From positions 212,347 to 276,346 of the forward strand of contig NZ_WTFT01000008.1 in assembly GCF_009861505.1 (NCBI RefSeq): 64,000 nt of DNA, given 5' to 3'. Under the pieces are notes generated by a model. The model did no database searches and was not told the DNA's origin. It saw only the letters and a list, made by a program, of their open reading frames with translations. Made by a program: the position numbers and the translations under genes. This stretch comes from Pseudomonas izuensis. Lineage in GTDB: Bacteria; Pseudomonadota; Gammaproteobacteria; Pseudomonadales; Pseudomonadaceae. Below are positions 44,259-55,702 of the stretch, piece by piece (positions within the stretch are counted from its first letter, which is position 1; each line of letters begins with the position of its first letter).

Positions 44259-45364
44259 GCCAGCCATTACTGCTTAACCTGCGCAACCTCGCCTGTGGCT
44301 ATCAGGACCAGCGCGTAGTGCAGAACCTCAACCTGCATTTGAATGCCGGCGACATCGGTTGCCTGCTGGGTTCTTCCGGCTGCGGCAAGACCACCACCCT
44401 GCGCGCCATTGCCGGTTTCGAGCCGGTACACGAAGGGGACATCCAGTTGGCGGGCGAGACGATCTCCAGCGCCGGTTTCACCCTCGCGCCGGAGAAACGC
44501 CGGATCGGCATGGTGTTCCAGGACTACGCGCTGTTTCCGCATTTATCCGTGGCCGACAACATCGCTTTCGGTATCCGCAAGCATCCGCAAAAGGATCGCG
44601 TCACCGAAGAGCTGCTGGAGTTGGTCAACCTGAAAAACCTCGGCAAGCGCTTCCCCCATGAGCTTTCCGGTGGTCAGCAGCAACGTGTCGCCCTGGCTCG
44701 TGCACTGGCGCCGGAACCGCAACTGCTGCTGCTTGACGAACCCTTCTCCAACCTCGATGGTGAGTTGCGCCGCAAGCTCAGCCACGAGGTCCGCGATATT
44801 CTCAAGGCCCGTGGCACCAGCGCGATTCTGGTCACCCACGATCAGGAAGAAGCTTTCGCGGTGAGCGATCACGTCGGCGTATTCAAGGAAGGCCGGCTGG
44901 AACAATGGGACACGCCCTACAACCTGTATCACGAACCGCTGACACCGTATGTGGCCAGCTTCATCGGCCAGGGGTATTTCATCCGCGGCCAGTTGAGCAG
45001 CCCGGAGTCGGTGCAGACCGAACTGGGTGAATTGCGCGGCAACCGCGCCTACACCTGGCCGGTCGGTGGTGCGGTGGATGTACTGTTGCGCCCGGACGAT
45101 ATCGTTTATGCGCCGGACAGTGCCTTGAGGGCGCGGATTGTCGGCAAGTCGTTTCAGGGTGCGTCCACGCTGTATCGCCTGCAAATGCCGACCGGTGCGC
45201 AGCTGGAGTCGATCTTCCCGAGTCATGTCGATCATCAGGTCGGTGCGCAGGTGGGTATTCGTGTCGCGGCGGAACACCTGGTGCTGTTCCAGGCTTCCGG
45301 CAGCACGGCGGCGCAGATTCCGGTCGTCGAATCCGGTGTGCGGCGTTACAGCACCGCCAACTGA
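44255..45364 (+). CDS. Orphan ABC transporter ATPase (iron(III)/spermidine-putrescine type)
   Basis: ATPase of 369 residues with Walker [10 protein letters not shown] (about 40-48), Q-loop FQDYALFPH, signature LSGGQQQR, Walker B LLLLDEP and switch His (THDQ). A TOBE-like regulatory domain occupies the last 110 residues. It resembles FbpC/PotA ATPases. No permease or binding-protein gene is adjacent, and it is translationally coupled to argF by a 4-nt overlap (PA3537/PA3538 order). The substrate is therefore unknown, and a link to arginine or ornithine metabolism is only suggested by the coupling. Confidence 0.83.
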   Translation: MSQPLLLNLRNLACGYQDQRVVQNLNLHLNAGDIGCLLGSSGCGKTTTLRAIAGFEPVHEGDIQLAGETISSAGFTLAPEKRRIGMVFQDYALFPHLSVADNIAFGIRKHPQKDRVTEELLELVNLKNLGKRFPHELSGGQQQRVALARALAPEPQLLLLDEPFSNLDGELRRKLSHEVRDILKARGTSAILVTHDQEEAFAVSDHVGVFKEGRLEQWDTPYNLYHEPLTPYVASFIGQGYFIRGQLSSPESVQTELGELRGNRAYTWPVGGAVDVLLRPDDIVYAPDSALRARIVGKSFQGASTLYRLQMPTGAQLESIFPSHVDHQVGAQVGIRVAAEHLVLFQASGSTAAQIPVVESGVRRYSTAN

Positions 45365-45375
45365 TCCCACCCGCC

Positions 45376-45471
45376 TCTGTAGGAGCAAAGCTTGCTCGCG
45401 ATAGCGGTATCAGATTCAACGTAGATGTTGACTGAACAACCGCTATCGCGAGCAAGCTTTACTCCTACAAA
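45376..45471. repeat. REPIN
   Basis: GTAGGAGCAAAGCTTGCTCG and the inverse GAGCAAGCTTTACTCCTAC. The interior ATTCAACGTAGATGTTGACTG resembles the interior of 7960-8063. Between convergent genes. Confidence 0.9.
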
Positions 45472-45486
45472 GATCAAAAATCAGGA

Positions 45487-46269
45487 TCAACCCAGAAAAA
45501 GCGTTCCGCTGGCCACCAGCGTCGCATTCCCGCCAATCTTCACCCGATCCCCTTCCAGCCGGCAGAACAGCTCCCCGCCCCGCGCCGAACACTGGTAAGC
45601 CGTCAGGCTCGACTTGCCCAGACGTTTCGACCAGTACGGAATCAGGCTGCAATGGGTCGATCCGGTCACCGGGTCTTCATTGATGCCGATGGCCGGCGCG
45701 AAGTAGCGCGACACGAAATCCTGCTTGCTGCCACGGGCGGTCACGATGGCGCCCAGCCATGGCAGCTTCGCCAGGGCAGCCATGTCTGGCTGACAGTCGA
45801 GCACGGCCTGCTCGGACTCCAGCACAACAAACAATTCATTCGAACCCAGCACATCGACGGCCTGAACACCGAGCGCGCGCTCGACGTCCAGGGTCACGCC
45901 CACTTCCGACGCGACGATCGCCGGAAAATCCAGCCACAGACGTCCCCCCTCTCGACTCACGCTCAGCGGGCCGGACTTGCAGGTGAACGCCAGGTGCTCG
46001 ACCGGCTCCTTGTAGATTTCAAACAAAACGTAAGCACTGGCCAGGGTCGCGTGACCGCACAACGGCACCTCGGTGGTCGGGGTAAACCAGCGGATGTGCC
46101 AGCCCTGCCCTTCACGCACCAGGAAGGCGGTTTCGGCGAGATTGTGCTCGGCGGCGATCTTTTGCATCAACTCATCGGCGAGCCAGGCATCCAGCTTATA
46201 GACCATCGCCGGGTTACCACTGAAAGGACGATCGCTGAACGCGTCGACCTGATGAAACTCAAGCTGCAT
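45487..46269 (-). CDS. PhzF-family isomerase-like protein
   Basis: Protein of 260 residues with the two-domain diaminopimelate-epimerase-like fold of PhzF. Motifs QVDAFSDRPFSGNPAMV at the N-terminus, the catalytic Glu region NLAETAFL, PLCGHATLASA, and DPVTGSTHCSLIPYW near the C-terminus are all present. The true PhzF makes phenazine precursors, but no phenazine genes are nearby; generic members are of unknown substrate. AGGAGAATG precedes the start. Confidence 0.85.
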   Translation of the reverse strand: MQLEFHQVDAFSDRPFSGNPAMVYKLDAWLADELMQKIAAEHNLAETAFLVREGQGWHIRWFTPTTEVPLCGHATLASAYVLFEIYKEPVEHLAFTCKSGPLSVSREGGRLWLDFPAIVASEVGVTLDVERALGVQAVDVLGSNELFVVLESEQAVLDCQPDMAALAKLPWLGAIVTARGSKQDFVSRYFAPAIGINEDPVTGSTHCSLIPYWSKRLGKSSLTAYQCSARGGELFCRLEGDRVKIGGNATLVASGTLFLG

Positions 46270-46313
46270 AACATTCTCCTTTTGTCAGGCCATCGCATGA
46301 ATGTGTTGGATTT

Positions 46314-46415
46314 CTGTAGGAGCGAGCCTGCTCGCGATGGTCGCCAACGATAACGCGGGCATTCTGATTCCCCGCGGTGTTCTTGAGTCCATCGCGAGCA
46401 GGCTCGCTCCTACAG
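46314..46415. repeat. REPIN with conserved interior
   Basis: Outer arms GTAGGAGCGAGCCTGCTCGC and its inverse. The interior has CAACGATAACGCGGG, CCCCGCGG and TGTTCTTGAGTCCATCGCGA. Same family as 39848, 52416 and 53825. Confidence 0.9.
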
Positions 46416-46430
46416 TAATTAACCACCGCT

Positions 46431-46901
46431 TCAGGCCCTGCCGATATCCGCGAATTTAGCCTGGGTGTGTTCGGCCAGCACCGCCGGAGCCAGTTCAACT
46501 TCCAGGCCGCGTCGGCCGGCGCTCACAAAAATGCTGGAGAACGGCTGGGCAGAATTATCGATAAAGGTGCGCAAACGCTTTTTCTGCCCCAACGGACTGA
46601 TCCCGCCCAACAGATATCCCGTCGAGCGCTGTGCGGCGGCCGGGTCGGCCATTTCGACTTTTTTCACTCCGGCCGCATGGGCCAGGGCCTTCAAATCCAG
46701 GGTTCCGCCCACCGGCACCACTGCCACCAGCAACTCGCCTTTTTCACTGGCCGCCAGCAACGTCTTGAACACTTGCGCCGGGTCCAGGCCGAGCTTCTCC
46801 GCCGCTTCCAACCCATAGGACGCGGCCTTCGGGTCATGTTCGTAACTGTGCACTCGGTGTTCGGCGCGAACCTTTTTCAGCAAATCCAATGCGGGGGTCA
46901 T
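46431..46901 (-). CDS. ybaK: YbaK-type Cys-tRNA(Pro)/Cys-tRNA(Cys) deacylase
   Basis: Trans-editing enzyme of 156 residues that hydrolyses mischarged Cys-tRNA(Pro). The YbaK fold is marked by [23 protein letters not shown] (with the catalytic Lys of the LDLK type) and [23 protein letters not shown] precedes ATG 46901; the extension to 46964 is out of keeping with the family. Confidence 0.92.
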   Translation of the reverse strand: MTPALDLLKKVRAEHRVHSYEHDPKAASYGLEAAEKLGLDPAQVFKTLLAASEKGELLVAVVPVGGTLDLKALAHAAGVKKVEMADPAAAQRSTGYLLGGISPLGQKKRLRTFIDNSAQPFSSIFVSAGRRGLEVELAPAVLAEHTQAKFADIGRA

Positions 46902-47261
46902 GACAGCTCCAGACTTGGCGGCAGTAAAAAATACTGCGCCGGATTCTAGGACATTGATCCGCAAAAGGCTCTATCGCACACCCGTTACAAAATGTCAGTC
47001 GCGTTCATTTGGGTCGATTTCGATTGCTCGGCAACGCGATCATTCATGGAACTAATAGTTTATTTGTGACCAACGGTTCACTTTCGACCTTTGACAGCAG
47101 TGTTTCTTGTCTATATTTTTTCGTTTCTGAAACTGTACGAAAAGTCTTACTGCAGTGCCCTGCTGTAAAACGGGGACAGGATGGGGATTCTGTTCCGGTG
47201 AAAAACGCGCTTTGACCACACTGGAATGAAAGCGCCAGACAAGAAAAACAAAGAGGTTTCA
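46902..47261. other. ybaK/glpF divergent intergenic region
   Basis: About 360 bp without a gene. It contains a palindromic block at 47118-47143 that could be a GlpR operator, and a long AT-rich stretch (47040-47120). CTGCAGTGCCCTGCTG near 47150 forms a weak stem. Confidence 0.6.
47118..47143 (+). promoter_or_regulatory. Palindromic operator candidate before glpF
   Basis: TTTTCGT (47118-47124) and ACGAAAA (47137-47143) are inverted, and an inner GTTTC-T-GAAAC (47123-47133) overlaps. TTCG/CGAA half-sites fit DeoR/GlpR-type operators, and glpR lies in the same locus. Confidence 0.4.
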
Positions 47262-48113
47262 ATGACAACTGCTCTACAACAACCTTCGCTCTCGGGCCAA
47301 TGCATGGCCGAGTTTCTGGGCACTGCACTACTGATCTTCTTTGGTACGGGTTGTGTTGCCGCGCTCAAGGTCGCGGGTGCCAGTTTTGGCCTGTGGGAAA
47401 TCAGCATCATCTGGGGTGTCGGCGTCAGCATGGCGATCTACCTGACAGCCGGGATTTCGGGCGCTCATCTCAACCCTGCCGTCAGCATCGCGCTGTGCAT
47501 TTTCGCCGACTTCGAAAAGCGCAAACTGCCGTTCTATATTGTCGCCCAAGTGGCCGGCGCCTTTTGCGGTGCCTTGCTGGTCTACACGCTCTACAGCACT
47601 CTTTTCTTCGATTTCGAACAAACCCACCATATGGTTCGCGGCACCGAAGCCAGCCTTGAATTGGCGTCGGTGTTCTCCACCTTCCCCAACCCAAGCCTGT
47701 CCACGTCCCAGGCCTTTCTGGTCGAAGTCATCATCACTGCCATCCTGATGGGCGTGATCATGTCCCTGACGGACGACAACAATGGCTTGCCCAATGGTCC
47801 CCTGGCCCCCTTGTTGATCGGCCTGCTGATTGCAGTGATTGGCAGTTCGATGGGGCCGCTGACCGGTTTCGCGATGAATCCGGCCCGTGATTTCGGTCCT
47901 AAACTGATGACTTTTTTCGCCGGCTGGGGTGACATTTCCTTCACCGGCGGGCGCGATATTCCGTACTTCCTGATTCCGGTTTTTGCACCGATTGTCGGTG
48001 CCTGCCTCGGTGCCGCGGCGTACCGCGGGGTTATCGCCCGCCATCTGCCGAATGCCGCAGCGGCTACGCAGGACACAGCACCGGCCGTTGACGGCAAACC
48101 GCGAATTTCTTGA
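47262..48113 (+). CDS. glpF: Glycerol uptake facilitator (aquaglyceroporin)
   Basis: Inner-membrane channel of 283 residues with six TM helices and two half-helices bearing the NPA boxes (HLNPAVS and MNPARDFGP). The Asp after the second NPA (PARD) is the hallmark of glycerol-permeable channels. AGAGG lies 5 nt before ATG 47262. It is followed by glpK, 75 nt downstream, with which it likely forms an operon. Confidence 0.95.
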   Translation: MTTALQQPSLSGQCMAEFLGTALLIFFGTGCVAALKVAGASFGLWEISIIWGVGVSMAIYLTAGISGAHLNPAVSIALCIFADFEKRKLPFYIVAQVAGAFCGALLVYTLYSTLFFDFEQTHHMVRGTEASLELASVFSTFPNPSLSTSQAFLVEVIITAILMGVIMSLTDDNNGLPNGPLAPLLIGLLIAVIGSSMGPLTGFAMNPARDFGPKLMTFFAGWGDISFTGGRDIPYFLIPVFAPIVGACLGAAAYRGVIARHLPNAAAATQDTAPAVDGKPRIS

Positions 48114-48143
48114 TACCGTTGGCGCATGATCCTGCCAAATTGA

Positions 48144-49694
<1,551 letters not shown>

Positions 49695-49789
49695 GCCAAG
49701 GATCAGACGCGTATCCTGTTGTAACTGGTAGGGAGCAGATTCCTCCGGCATCATGGGCAAATTTTGCACGGCAGCCCAAAGGACGCCCC

Positions 49790-50545
49790 ATGAATCTGCC
49801 TCCCCGTCAGCAGCAAATCCTCGAACTGGTCCGCGAGCGCGGCTATGTCAGCATCGAGGAAATGGCCACGCTGTTCGTTGTTACTCCGCAGACCATCCGC
49901 CGCGATATCAATCAGTTGGCGGAAGCCAATCTGCTGCGTCGCTACCACGGCGGCGCGGCTTACGATTCCAGTGTCGAAAACACCGCCTATGCGATGCGCG
50001 CCGACCAGATGCGCGATGAGAAGCAACGCATTGGCGAAGCCATTGCGGCGCAGATCCCCGATCACGCCTCGCTGTTCATCAACATCGGCACCACCACCGA
50101 ATCCATCGCCCGCGCGCTGCTCAATCACAATCACCTGAAGATCATCACCAACAACCTGCATGTGGCCTCGATGCTCAGCGCCAAGGACGATTTCGACGTG
50201 CTGCTGACCGGTGGCAATGTGCGACGTGACGGTGGCGTGGTCGGTCAGGCCAGTGTCGATTTCATCAATCAGTTCAAGGTCGACTTCGCCCTTGTCGGTA
50301 TCAGCGGTATCGATGAAGACGGCAGTCTGCTGGATTTCGATTATCAGGAAGTGCGGGTGTCCCAGGCGATCATCGCCAACGCCCGCAAAGTCATCCTCGC
50401 CGCCGACTCCAGCAAATTCGGGCGCAACGCCATGATCCGCCTGGGGCCGATCAGCCTGGTCGATTGCCTGGTGACCGACCAGCAGCCCGTGCCGGCGCTG
50501 ACCCAGCTTCTGAATCAGCACAAGATTCGCTTAGAGGTCGTCTAA
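49790..50545 (+). CDS. glpR: DeoR-family glycerol-3-phosphate repressor
   Basis: Repressor of 251 residues. The N-terminal helix-turn-helix ([41 protein letters not shown]) is followed by a sugar-phosphate-binding DeoRC domain ([28 protein letters not shown]). It would release DNA on binding glycerol 3-phosphate. Candidate operators lie before glpF and glpD. It is placed between glpK and glpD as in PAO1. Confidence 0.93.
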   Translation: MNLPPRQQQILELVRERGYVSIEEMATLFVVTPQTIRRDINQLAEANLLRRYHGGAAYDSSVENTAYAMRADQMRDEKQRIGEAIAAQIPDHASLFINIGTTTESIARALLNHNHLKIITNNLHVASMLSAKDDFDVLLTGGNVRRDGGVVGQASVDFINQFKVDFALVGISGIDEDGSLLDFDYQEVRVSQAIIANARKVILAADSSKFGRNAMIRLGPISLVDCLVTDQQPVPALTQLLNQHKIRLEVV

Positions 50546-50552
50546 CCCTCCC

Positions 50553-50687
50553 CTGTGGCGAGGGGATTTATCCCCGCTGGGCTGCGCAGCAGCCCTAAAC
50601 CCTGCAACCTCGGCAGGTCTGATACAGCATGTGCGATGGCTTGACGACTGCTGCGCAGCCGAACGGGGATAAATCCCCTCGCCACAA
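50553..50687. repeat. REPIN of the TGTGGCGAGGGGATTTATCC class
   Basis: Same outer arms as 12382-12513. The interior has CTGGGCTGCGCAGCAGCC and its inverse GCTGCGCAGCCGAAC. Lies between glpR and glpD. Confidence 0.9.
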
Positions 50688-50804
50688 CGCCTCCACTAGC
50701 CCTAAACAATGTTCGAATATTTTCCTTTGACGGTCCTTCGATGAGTTTTTTTAATCGAAGTCGACTGGCTGTGCGCGTCTTTATGGGCTAGTATTTTCGC
50801 AAAT

Positions 50805-50822
50805 GAACATTAATGTTCGAAT
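50805..50822 (+). promoter_or_regulatory. GlpR-like palindrome before glpD
   Basis: GAACATTAATGTTC (50805-50818) is a perfect 14-bp palindrome. AATGTTCGAAT at 50812-50822 is repeated exactly at 50708-50718, 104 bp upstream. The arrangement suggests two operators, possibly looped. Confidence 0.55.
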
Positions 50823-50861
50823 TCAAATACAGAAAATCAAAGAATTCCGAGGCCACAGCCG

Positions 50862-52400
50862 ATGCCCACTTCTACCTTGCCTGCGCCCCCTCTTGCCGAG
50901 GTCTACGATATCGCCGTCATCGGTGGCGGAATCAATGGCGTGGGAATCGCAGCGGATGCAGCCGGCCGCGGCCTGTCGGTGTTCCTTTGCGAAAAGGATG
51001 ATCTGGCCAGCCACACCTCGTCAGCCAGCAGCAAGCTGATCCACGGCGGCCTGCGCTACCTCGAACATTACGAATTTCGCCTGGTGCGCGAAGCTCTGGC
51101 CGAGCGCGAAGTGCTGCTGGCCAAGGCGCCGCACATCGTCAAGCAGATGCGCTTCGTGCTTCCGCATCGCCCGCACCTGCGGCCGGCCTGGATGATCCGC
51201 GCAGGCCTGTTCCTCTATGACAATCTCGGCAAACGCGAACAACTCAAAGGCTCCAAAAGCCTGAAGTTCGGTCCGGACAGCGCCCTGAAAAGCGAAATTA
51301 CCAAAGGCTTCGAATACTCCGATTGCTGGGTCGACGATGCACGACTGGTGGTGTTGAACGCCATGACGGCCCGGGAAAAAGGCGCTCACGTCCACACCCA
51401 GACCCGTTGCGTCAGTGCGCGTCGCAGCAAAGGCCTGTGGCACCTGAATCTGGAGCGCGCCGATGGCAGCCTGTTTTCGATCCGCGCCAAGGCGCTGGTG
51501 AACGCGGCCGGCCCATGGGTCGCCAAGTTCATTCGGGATGACCTGAAAATGGAATCGCCGTACGGCATCCGACTGATCCAGGGCAGTCACCTGATCGTGC
51601 CGAAGCTGTACGAAGGTGAACACGCGCACATTCTGCAAAACGAAGATCAGCGCATCGTGTTCACCATTCCATACCTGAACCGCTTCACCCTGATCGGCAC
51701 CACCGACCGCGAGTACACCGGCGACCCGGCAAACGTTGCGATCACTGAAGGCGAAACCGATTACCTGTTGAACGTGGTCAACGCCCACTTCAAAAAGCAG
51801 ATCAGCCGCGACGACATCCTGCACAGCTATTCCGGTGTGCGTCCGTTGTGCAACGACGAATCCGACAACCCTTCGGCCGTCACCCGCGATTACACCCTGG
51901 CACTGTCGGGCAGCACTGAAGAAGCACCGCTGCTGTCGGTGTTCGGCGGCAAGCTGACCACCTACCGCAAGCTGGCTGAATCGGCACTGGCGCAACTGGC
52001 ACCGTACTTCCCGCACATCAAGCCAAGCTGGACGGCCAATGAAACCCTGCCGGGCGGCGAAAACATGACCACGCCGCAAGCGCTGAGCTCGCAGATTCGC
52101 GACAAGTTCGACTGGATTCCGACCGAAATCTCCCGTCGCTGGGCCACCACCTACGGCAGTCGCACCTGGCGCATGCTCGAAGGCGTGCAAGCCCTGAGCG
52201 ATCTGGGTGAACACATCGGCGGCGGCCTCTACACCCGCGAAGTCGATTACCTGTGCAGCGAAGAGTGGGCCACCACCGCGCACGACATCCTGTGGCGCCG
52301 CAGCAAGCTCGGTTTGTTCACCACGGCCGCGGAACAGGACAAGCTCAAGGCTTATCTGCACACAGTCGAGCAGAACCGCAGCAAAATCGAAGCGGCCTGA
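50862..52400 (+). CDS. glpD: Aerobic glycerol-3-phosphate dehydrogenase
   Basis: Peripheral membrane FAD enzyme of 512 residues that oxidises glycerol 3-phosphate to dihydroxyacetone phosphate and feeds the quinone pool. It has the FAD dinucleotide motif (IAVIGGGINGVGIAADAAGRG, about 16-36), then SSASSKLIHGGLRYLEHYEF and the C-terminal cap domain. GAGG is 7-9 nt before the ATG. Two AATGTTCGAAT sites upstream fit GlpR control. Confidence 0.96.
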   Translation: MPTSTLPAPPLAEVYDIAVIGGGINGVGIAADAAGRGLSVFLCEKDDLASHTSSASSKLIHGGLRYLEHYEFRLVREALAEREVLLAKAPHIVKQMRFVLPHRPHLRPAWMIRAGLFLYDNLGKREQLKGSKSLKFGPDSALKSEITKGFEYSDCWVDDARLVVLNAMTAREKGAHVHTQTRCVSARRSKGLWHLNLERADGSLFSIRAKALVNAAGPWVAKFIRDDLKMESPYGIRLIQGSHLIVPKLYEGEHAHILQNEDQRIVFTIPYLNRFTLIGTTDREYTGDPANVAITEGETDYLLNVVNAHFKKQISRDDILHSYSGVRPLCNDESDNPSAVTRDYTLALSGSTEEAPLLSVFGGKLTTYRKLAESALAQLAPYFPHIKPSWTANETLPGGENMTTPQALSSQIRDKFDWIPTEISRRWATTYGSRTWRMLEGVQALSDLGEHIGGGLYTREVDYLCSEEWATTAHDILWRRSKLGLFTTAAEQDKLKAYLHTVEQNRSKIEAA

Positions 52401-52415
52401 TCGGATATCCGGAAA

Positions 52416-52532
52416 CTGTAGGAGCAGCCGGTCGACGCTCGATTGCTCGCGATGCTCGTAAACGATAACGCGGGGAACTTGGTCCCCCGCGGTGTCCTGA
52501 CGTCCATCGCGAGCAGGGCTCGCTCCTACAGG
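52416..52532. repeat. REPIN with altered left arm and conserved interior
   Basis: The left arm GTAGGAGCAGCCGGTCGACG then CTCGATTGCTCGCGA carries the same CGGTCGACGCTCGA block as the right arm of 7960-8063. The interior (AAACGATAACGCGGGG ... GTCCATCGCG) belongs to the 39848/46314/53825 family. Confidence 0.88.
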
Positions 52533-52548
52533 GGCTGTAGCGCGGCGT

Positions 52549-53655
52549 TCAGTCGCGCAAGTCCGATTCATGAATGGGCTGTTCGCGATGGGTCGCCCGT
52601 TGATATTGCGCCGGCCAGACGGCCTTGTGGCCACCGAGATCGTCGTCCGCATGCAGCGGCCAATACGGATCGCGCAACAACTCGCGGGCCAGGAAAATGA
52701 TGTCCGCCTGACAGGTGCGCAAAATATGCTCAGCCTGTGCGGGCTCGGTAATCATGCCTACGGTGCCGGTAGCGATTTGCGCTTCTTTACGCACGCGTTC
52801 GGCGAATCGGGTCTGGTAGCCAGGCCCTGTGGGTATTTCTGCGTTGACCGCCGTACCGCCCGACGAGACATCGATCAGGTCTACGCCCAAGGCCTTGAGG
52901 CGCCGCGCCAGCTCTACGGTTTCGTCAGGGTTCCAGCCATCCTCCACCCAATCGGTGGCCGAGACCCGGACAAACAGTGGCAACTCTTCGGGCCACACGG
53001 CGCGTACCGCTTCGGTGACCTGCAACACCAGACGGATGCGATTTTCGAATGAACCGCCGTACTGGTCACGCCGCTGATTACTCAGGGGCGAAAGAAACTG
53101 GTGCAGCAGATAGCCGTGGGCGGCGTGGACTTCCACCACTTTGAAACCGGCGGTCAGCGCACGTTTGGCCGCGTCGACGAACGCCTGGATCAGCTCGTCG
53201 ATTTCATTCACTTCCAGCTGCTTGGGTTTGGTGTGTTCCGGGTCGAAAGCGATCGTTGACGGGCCGACCGGCGTCCAGCCGCCATCATCGGGTTTTACGC
53301 TGCCATGCTTGCCAATCCACGGCCGAAACGTGCTGGCCTTGCGCCCTGCATGCGCCAATTGAATGCCCGCCACAGCGCCCTGAGCGGCGATGAAGCGGGT
53401 AATGCGTTGCAGGGGTTCGATCTGTTCGTCGTTCCACAAACCAAGGTCTTGCGCGGTAATGCGCCCATCGGCAGTGACGGCCGTGGCTTCGGTAAATACC
53501 AGCCCCGCCCCGCCGATGGCGCGGCTGCCGAGGTGCACCAGATGCCAGTCATTGGCCAGGCCATCGACGCTGGAATACTGGCACATCGGTGATACCGCGA
53601 TGCGGTTGAGCAGGGTCAGTTGGCGAAGGGTATAGGGTTCAAGCAGCAGACTCAT
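52549..53655 (-). CDS. Old yellow enzyme, YqjM/XenA-like NADH:flavin oxidoreductase
   Basis: FMN ene-reductase of 368 residues, of the thermophilic-like class: Cys near residue 25 in SPMCQYSS tunes the flavin, the substrate-binding His pair lies in VEVHAAHGYLLHQFLS, and IQLAHAGRKAS follows the family. It reduces activated C=C bonds or nitro compounds; the physiological substrate is unknown. PA3723-like by position next to recJ. GAGGTG precedes the ATG. Confidence 0.88.
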   Translation of the reverse strand: MSLLLEPYTLRQLTLLNRIAVSPMCQYSSVDGLANDWHLVHLGSRAIGGAGLVFTEATAVTADGRITAQDLGLWNDEQIEPLQRITRFIAAQGAVAGIQLAHAGRKASTFRPWIGKHGSVKPDDGGWTPVGPSTIAFDPEHTKPKQLEVNEIDELIQAFVDAAKRALTAGFKVVEVHAAHGYLLHQFLSPLSNQRRDQYGGSFENRIRLVLQVTEAVRAVWPEELPLFVRVSATDWVEDGWNPDETVELARRLKALGVDLIDVSSGGTAVNAEIPTGPGYQTRFAERVRKEAQIATGTVGMITEPAQAEHILRTCQADIIFLARELLRDPYWPLHADDDLGGHKAVWPAQYQRATHREQPIHESDLRD

Positions 53656-53824
53656 GGGGCACCTCTCGAATCAGTGGGCTGGCTCCAGGGTTCTGTTTGA
53701 AAGTCGACGAGTGACAGGAAAAAGGTACAGCACCCGCCCCCGCGGGCAAAAAATTCGACAAGACGTCACAAGGAAAATCAAGCAGTCCTTAGAGCCTAGT
53801 CGACATCGGGGGATGTCGCCCCCC

Positions 53825-53927
53825 CTGTAGGAGCGAGCCTGCTCGCGATGGTCGTCAACGATGACGCGGGAAACCTGACACCCCACGGCGATCTTGAGTC
53901 CATCGCGAGCAGGCTCGCTCCTACAGG
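53825..53927. repeat. REPIN with conserved interior
   Basis: Arms GTAGGAGCGAGCCTGCTCGC and its inverse. Interior CAACGATGACGCGGG and ATCTTGAGTCCATCGCGA. Between the oxidoreductase gene and recJ. Confidence 0.9.
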
Positions 53928-53934
53928 TATCGGG

Positions 53935-55644
53935 TCAACGCGGTTCGATGTGGGCAATCATCAGCTGGACAGTCTCGTTGCCGCGAAACTCGTTGACGTC
54001 GAGTTTGTAGGCCAATTCCACCCATTTGATGGTCGGATTCGGCCAGATATCGCGATCGATACCAAAGGCAATGCCATCGAGCTTGACCGAGCCGCACTCA
54101 CTTCTGAGCACCACTTTCAGGTGCCGTTCGCCGACCACGCGCTGCTCGACCAGTTGAAACACCCCGTGAAACAGCGGTTCCGGGAAGTGCTGCCCCCAGG
54201 GGCCGGCATGGCGCAGCGCACGGGCCAGTTCCAGGTGAAACTCCTCGACCGCCAAAGTACCGTCCGAGAGCAGGCGCCCGGTCAGGTCTTCTTCGCGCAT
54301 TTGGCGACGCACTTCGGCATCAAAGGCTTCGGCGAACAAGGGGAAATTCGCTTCCGGCAGCGTCAGGCCGGCGGCCATGGCATGGCCACCGTACTTGGTG
54401 ATCAGGTTCGGATGCTGCGCCGCCACCACACTCAGGGCATCGCGAATATGAAAGCCCTGGACCGAACGCCCCGAGCCCTTGAGCAGGCCGTCTCCGGCAT
54501 CGGCAAAGGCGATGGTCGGACGGAAATAACGCTCTTTCATACGCGACGCCAGGATACCGATGACACCCTGATGCCACTCGGGATCGAACAGGCACAAACC
54601 GAACGGCATCGATTCCACCGGCAAATCCTTGAGCTGAGCGAGGGCTTCACGCTGCATGCCCTGCTCGATGGATTTGCGGTCCTGGTTCATGCCGTCCAGT
54701 TGCGCGGCCATTTCCCGGGCCAGGCCGGCATCTTCGGTGAGCAGGCATTCGATGCCCAGGCTCATGTCATCCAGACGCCCCGCCGCGTTCAGGCGCGGGC
54801 CGACAATGAACCCCAGATCGGTCGAGGTGATGCGCGCATGGTCACGCTTGGCCACTTCGAGAATCGCCTTGATGCCAGGTCGGGCACGTCCGGCACGAAT
54901 CCGCTCCAGGCCCTGATGCACCAGAATCCGGTTGTTGGCATCCAGCGGCACCACGTCGGCGACGCTCCCCAGGGCCACCAGATCAAGCAATTCACCGATA
55001 TTCGGCTGCGGCTTGCTTTCGTACCAACCCAGGCTGCGCAAGCGCGCGCGCAAGGCCATCAGCATATAGAAAATTACCCCGACACCGGCCAGCGCCTTGC
55101 TCGGAAACGTGCAGCCGGGCTGGTTCGGATTGACGATGGCATCGGCCAGCGGCAGTTCATCACCGGGCAAATGGTGATCGGTGACCAGCACGTTGAGCCC
55201 GGCCTTTTTCGCCGCCGCTACGCCTTCGACGCTGGAAATGCCGTTGTCCACGGTAATCAACAAGTGTGGCTGGCGCTCCAGCGCCACCGCGACGATTTCC
55301 GGCGTCAGGCCATAGCCGTAGTCGAATCGGTTGGGCACCAGGTAGTCGACATGCGCAGCGCCCAGCAGACGCAAGCCCAGCGTCCCCACGGTACTGGCCG
55401 TGGCGCCGTCGGCATCGAAATCGCCGACGATCAGGATTCGCTGCCGTTGCTCCAGCGCGATCACCAGCAAATCCACCGCGGCATCGATGCCCTTGAGTTG
55501 CTGGTACGGAATCAACCGCGCCAGGCTTTTGTCCAGTTCGGCTTCGGACTGCACGCCCCGCGCCGCGTACAGGCGGGTCAACAGAGGTGGAATATCACCG
55601 AGGAACGGCAGGGTATCGGGCAGCAGGCGAGGTTCGATGCGCAT
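53935..55644 (-). CDS. recJ: Single-stranded-DNA exonuclease RecJ
   Basis: 5'-3' ssDNA exonuclease of 569 residues acting in recombination and mismatch/base-excision repair. DHH-family motifs: VGDFDADGATAST (motif I), ITVDNG (II), VTDHHLPGDELP (III) and LGSVADVVPL (IV), then the DHHA1 domain with KYGGHAMAAGL and an OB-fold C-terminus. ATG 55644 is used because upstream codons to 55752 overlap yaeQ and lack conservation. The stop lies 7 nt from the REPIN. Confidence 0.96.
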   Translation of the reverse strand: MRIEPRLLPDTLPFLGDIPPLLTRLYAARGVQSEAELDKSLARLIPYQQLKGIDAAVDLLVIALEQRQRILIVGDFDADGATASTVGTLGLRLLGAAHVDYLVPNRFDYGYGLTPEIVAVALERQPHLLITVDNGISSVEGVAAAKKAGLNVLVTDHHLPGDELPLADAIVNPNQPGCTFPSKALAGVGVIFYMLMALRARLRSLGWYESKPQPNIGELLDLVALGSVADVVPLDANNRILVHQGLERIRAGRARPGIKAILEVAKRDHARITSTDLGFIVGPRLNAAGRLDDMSLGIECLLTEDAGLAREMAAQLDGMNQDRKSIEQGMQREALAQLKDLPVESMPFGLCLFDPEWHQGVIGILASRMKERYFRPTIAFADAGDGLLKGSGRSVQGFHIRDALSVVAAQHPNLITKYGGHAMAAGLTLPEANFPLFAEAFDAEVRRQMREEDLTGRLLSDGTLAVEEFHLELARALRHAGPWGQHFPEPLFHGVFQLVEQRVVGERHLKVVLRSECGSVKLDGIAFGIDRDIWPNPTIKWVELAYKLDVNEFRGNETVQLMIAHIEPR

Positions 55645-55702
55645 GGGGTGACAGGAGCTTCTCTTCAATACGTAGGATAAATCCGGATGACGCGGCGAAT
55701 GT

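Noticed and set aside
53848..55680. 610-codon open frame antisense to recJ
   Set aside because: RecJ motifs on the minus strand are decisive. The plus frame starts inside a REPIN.
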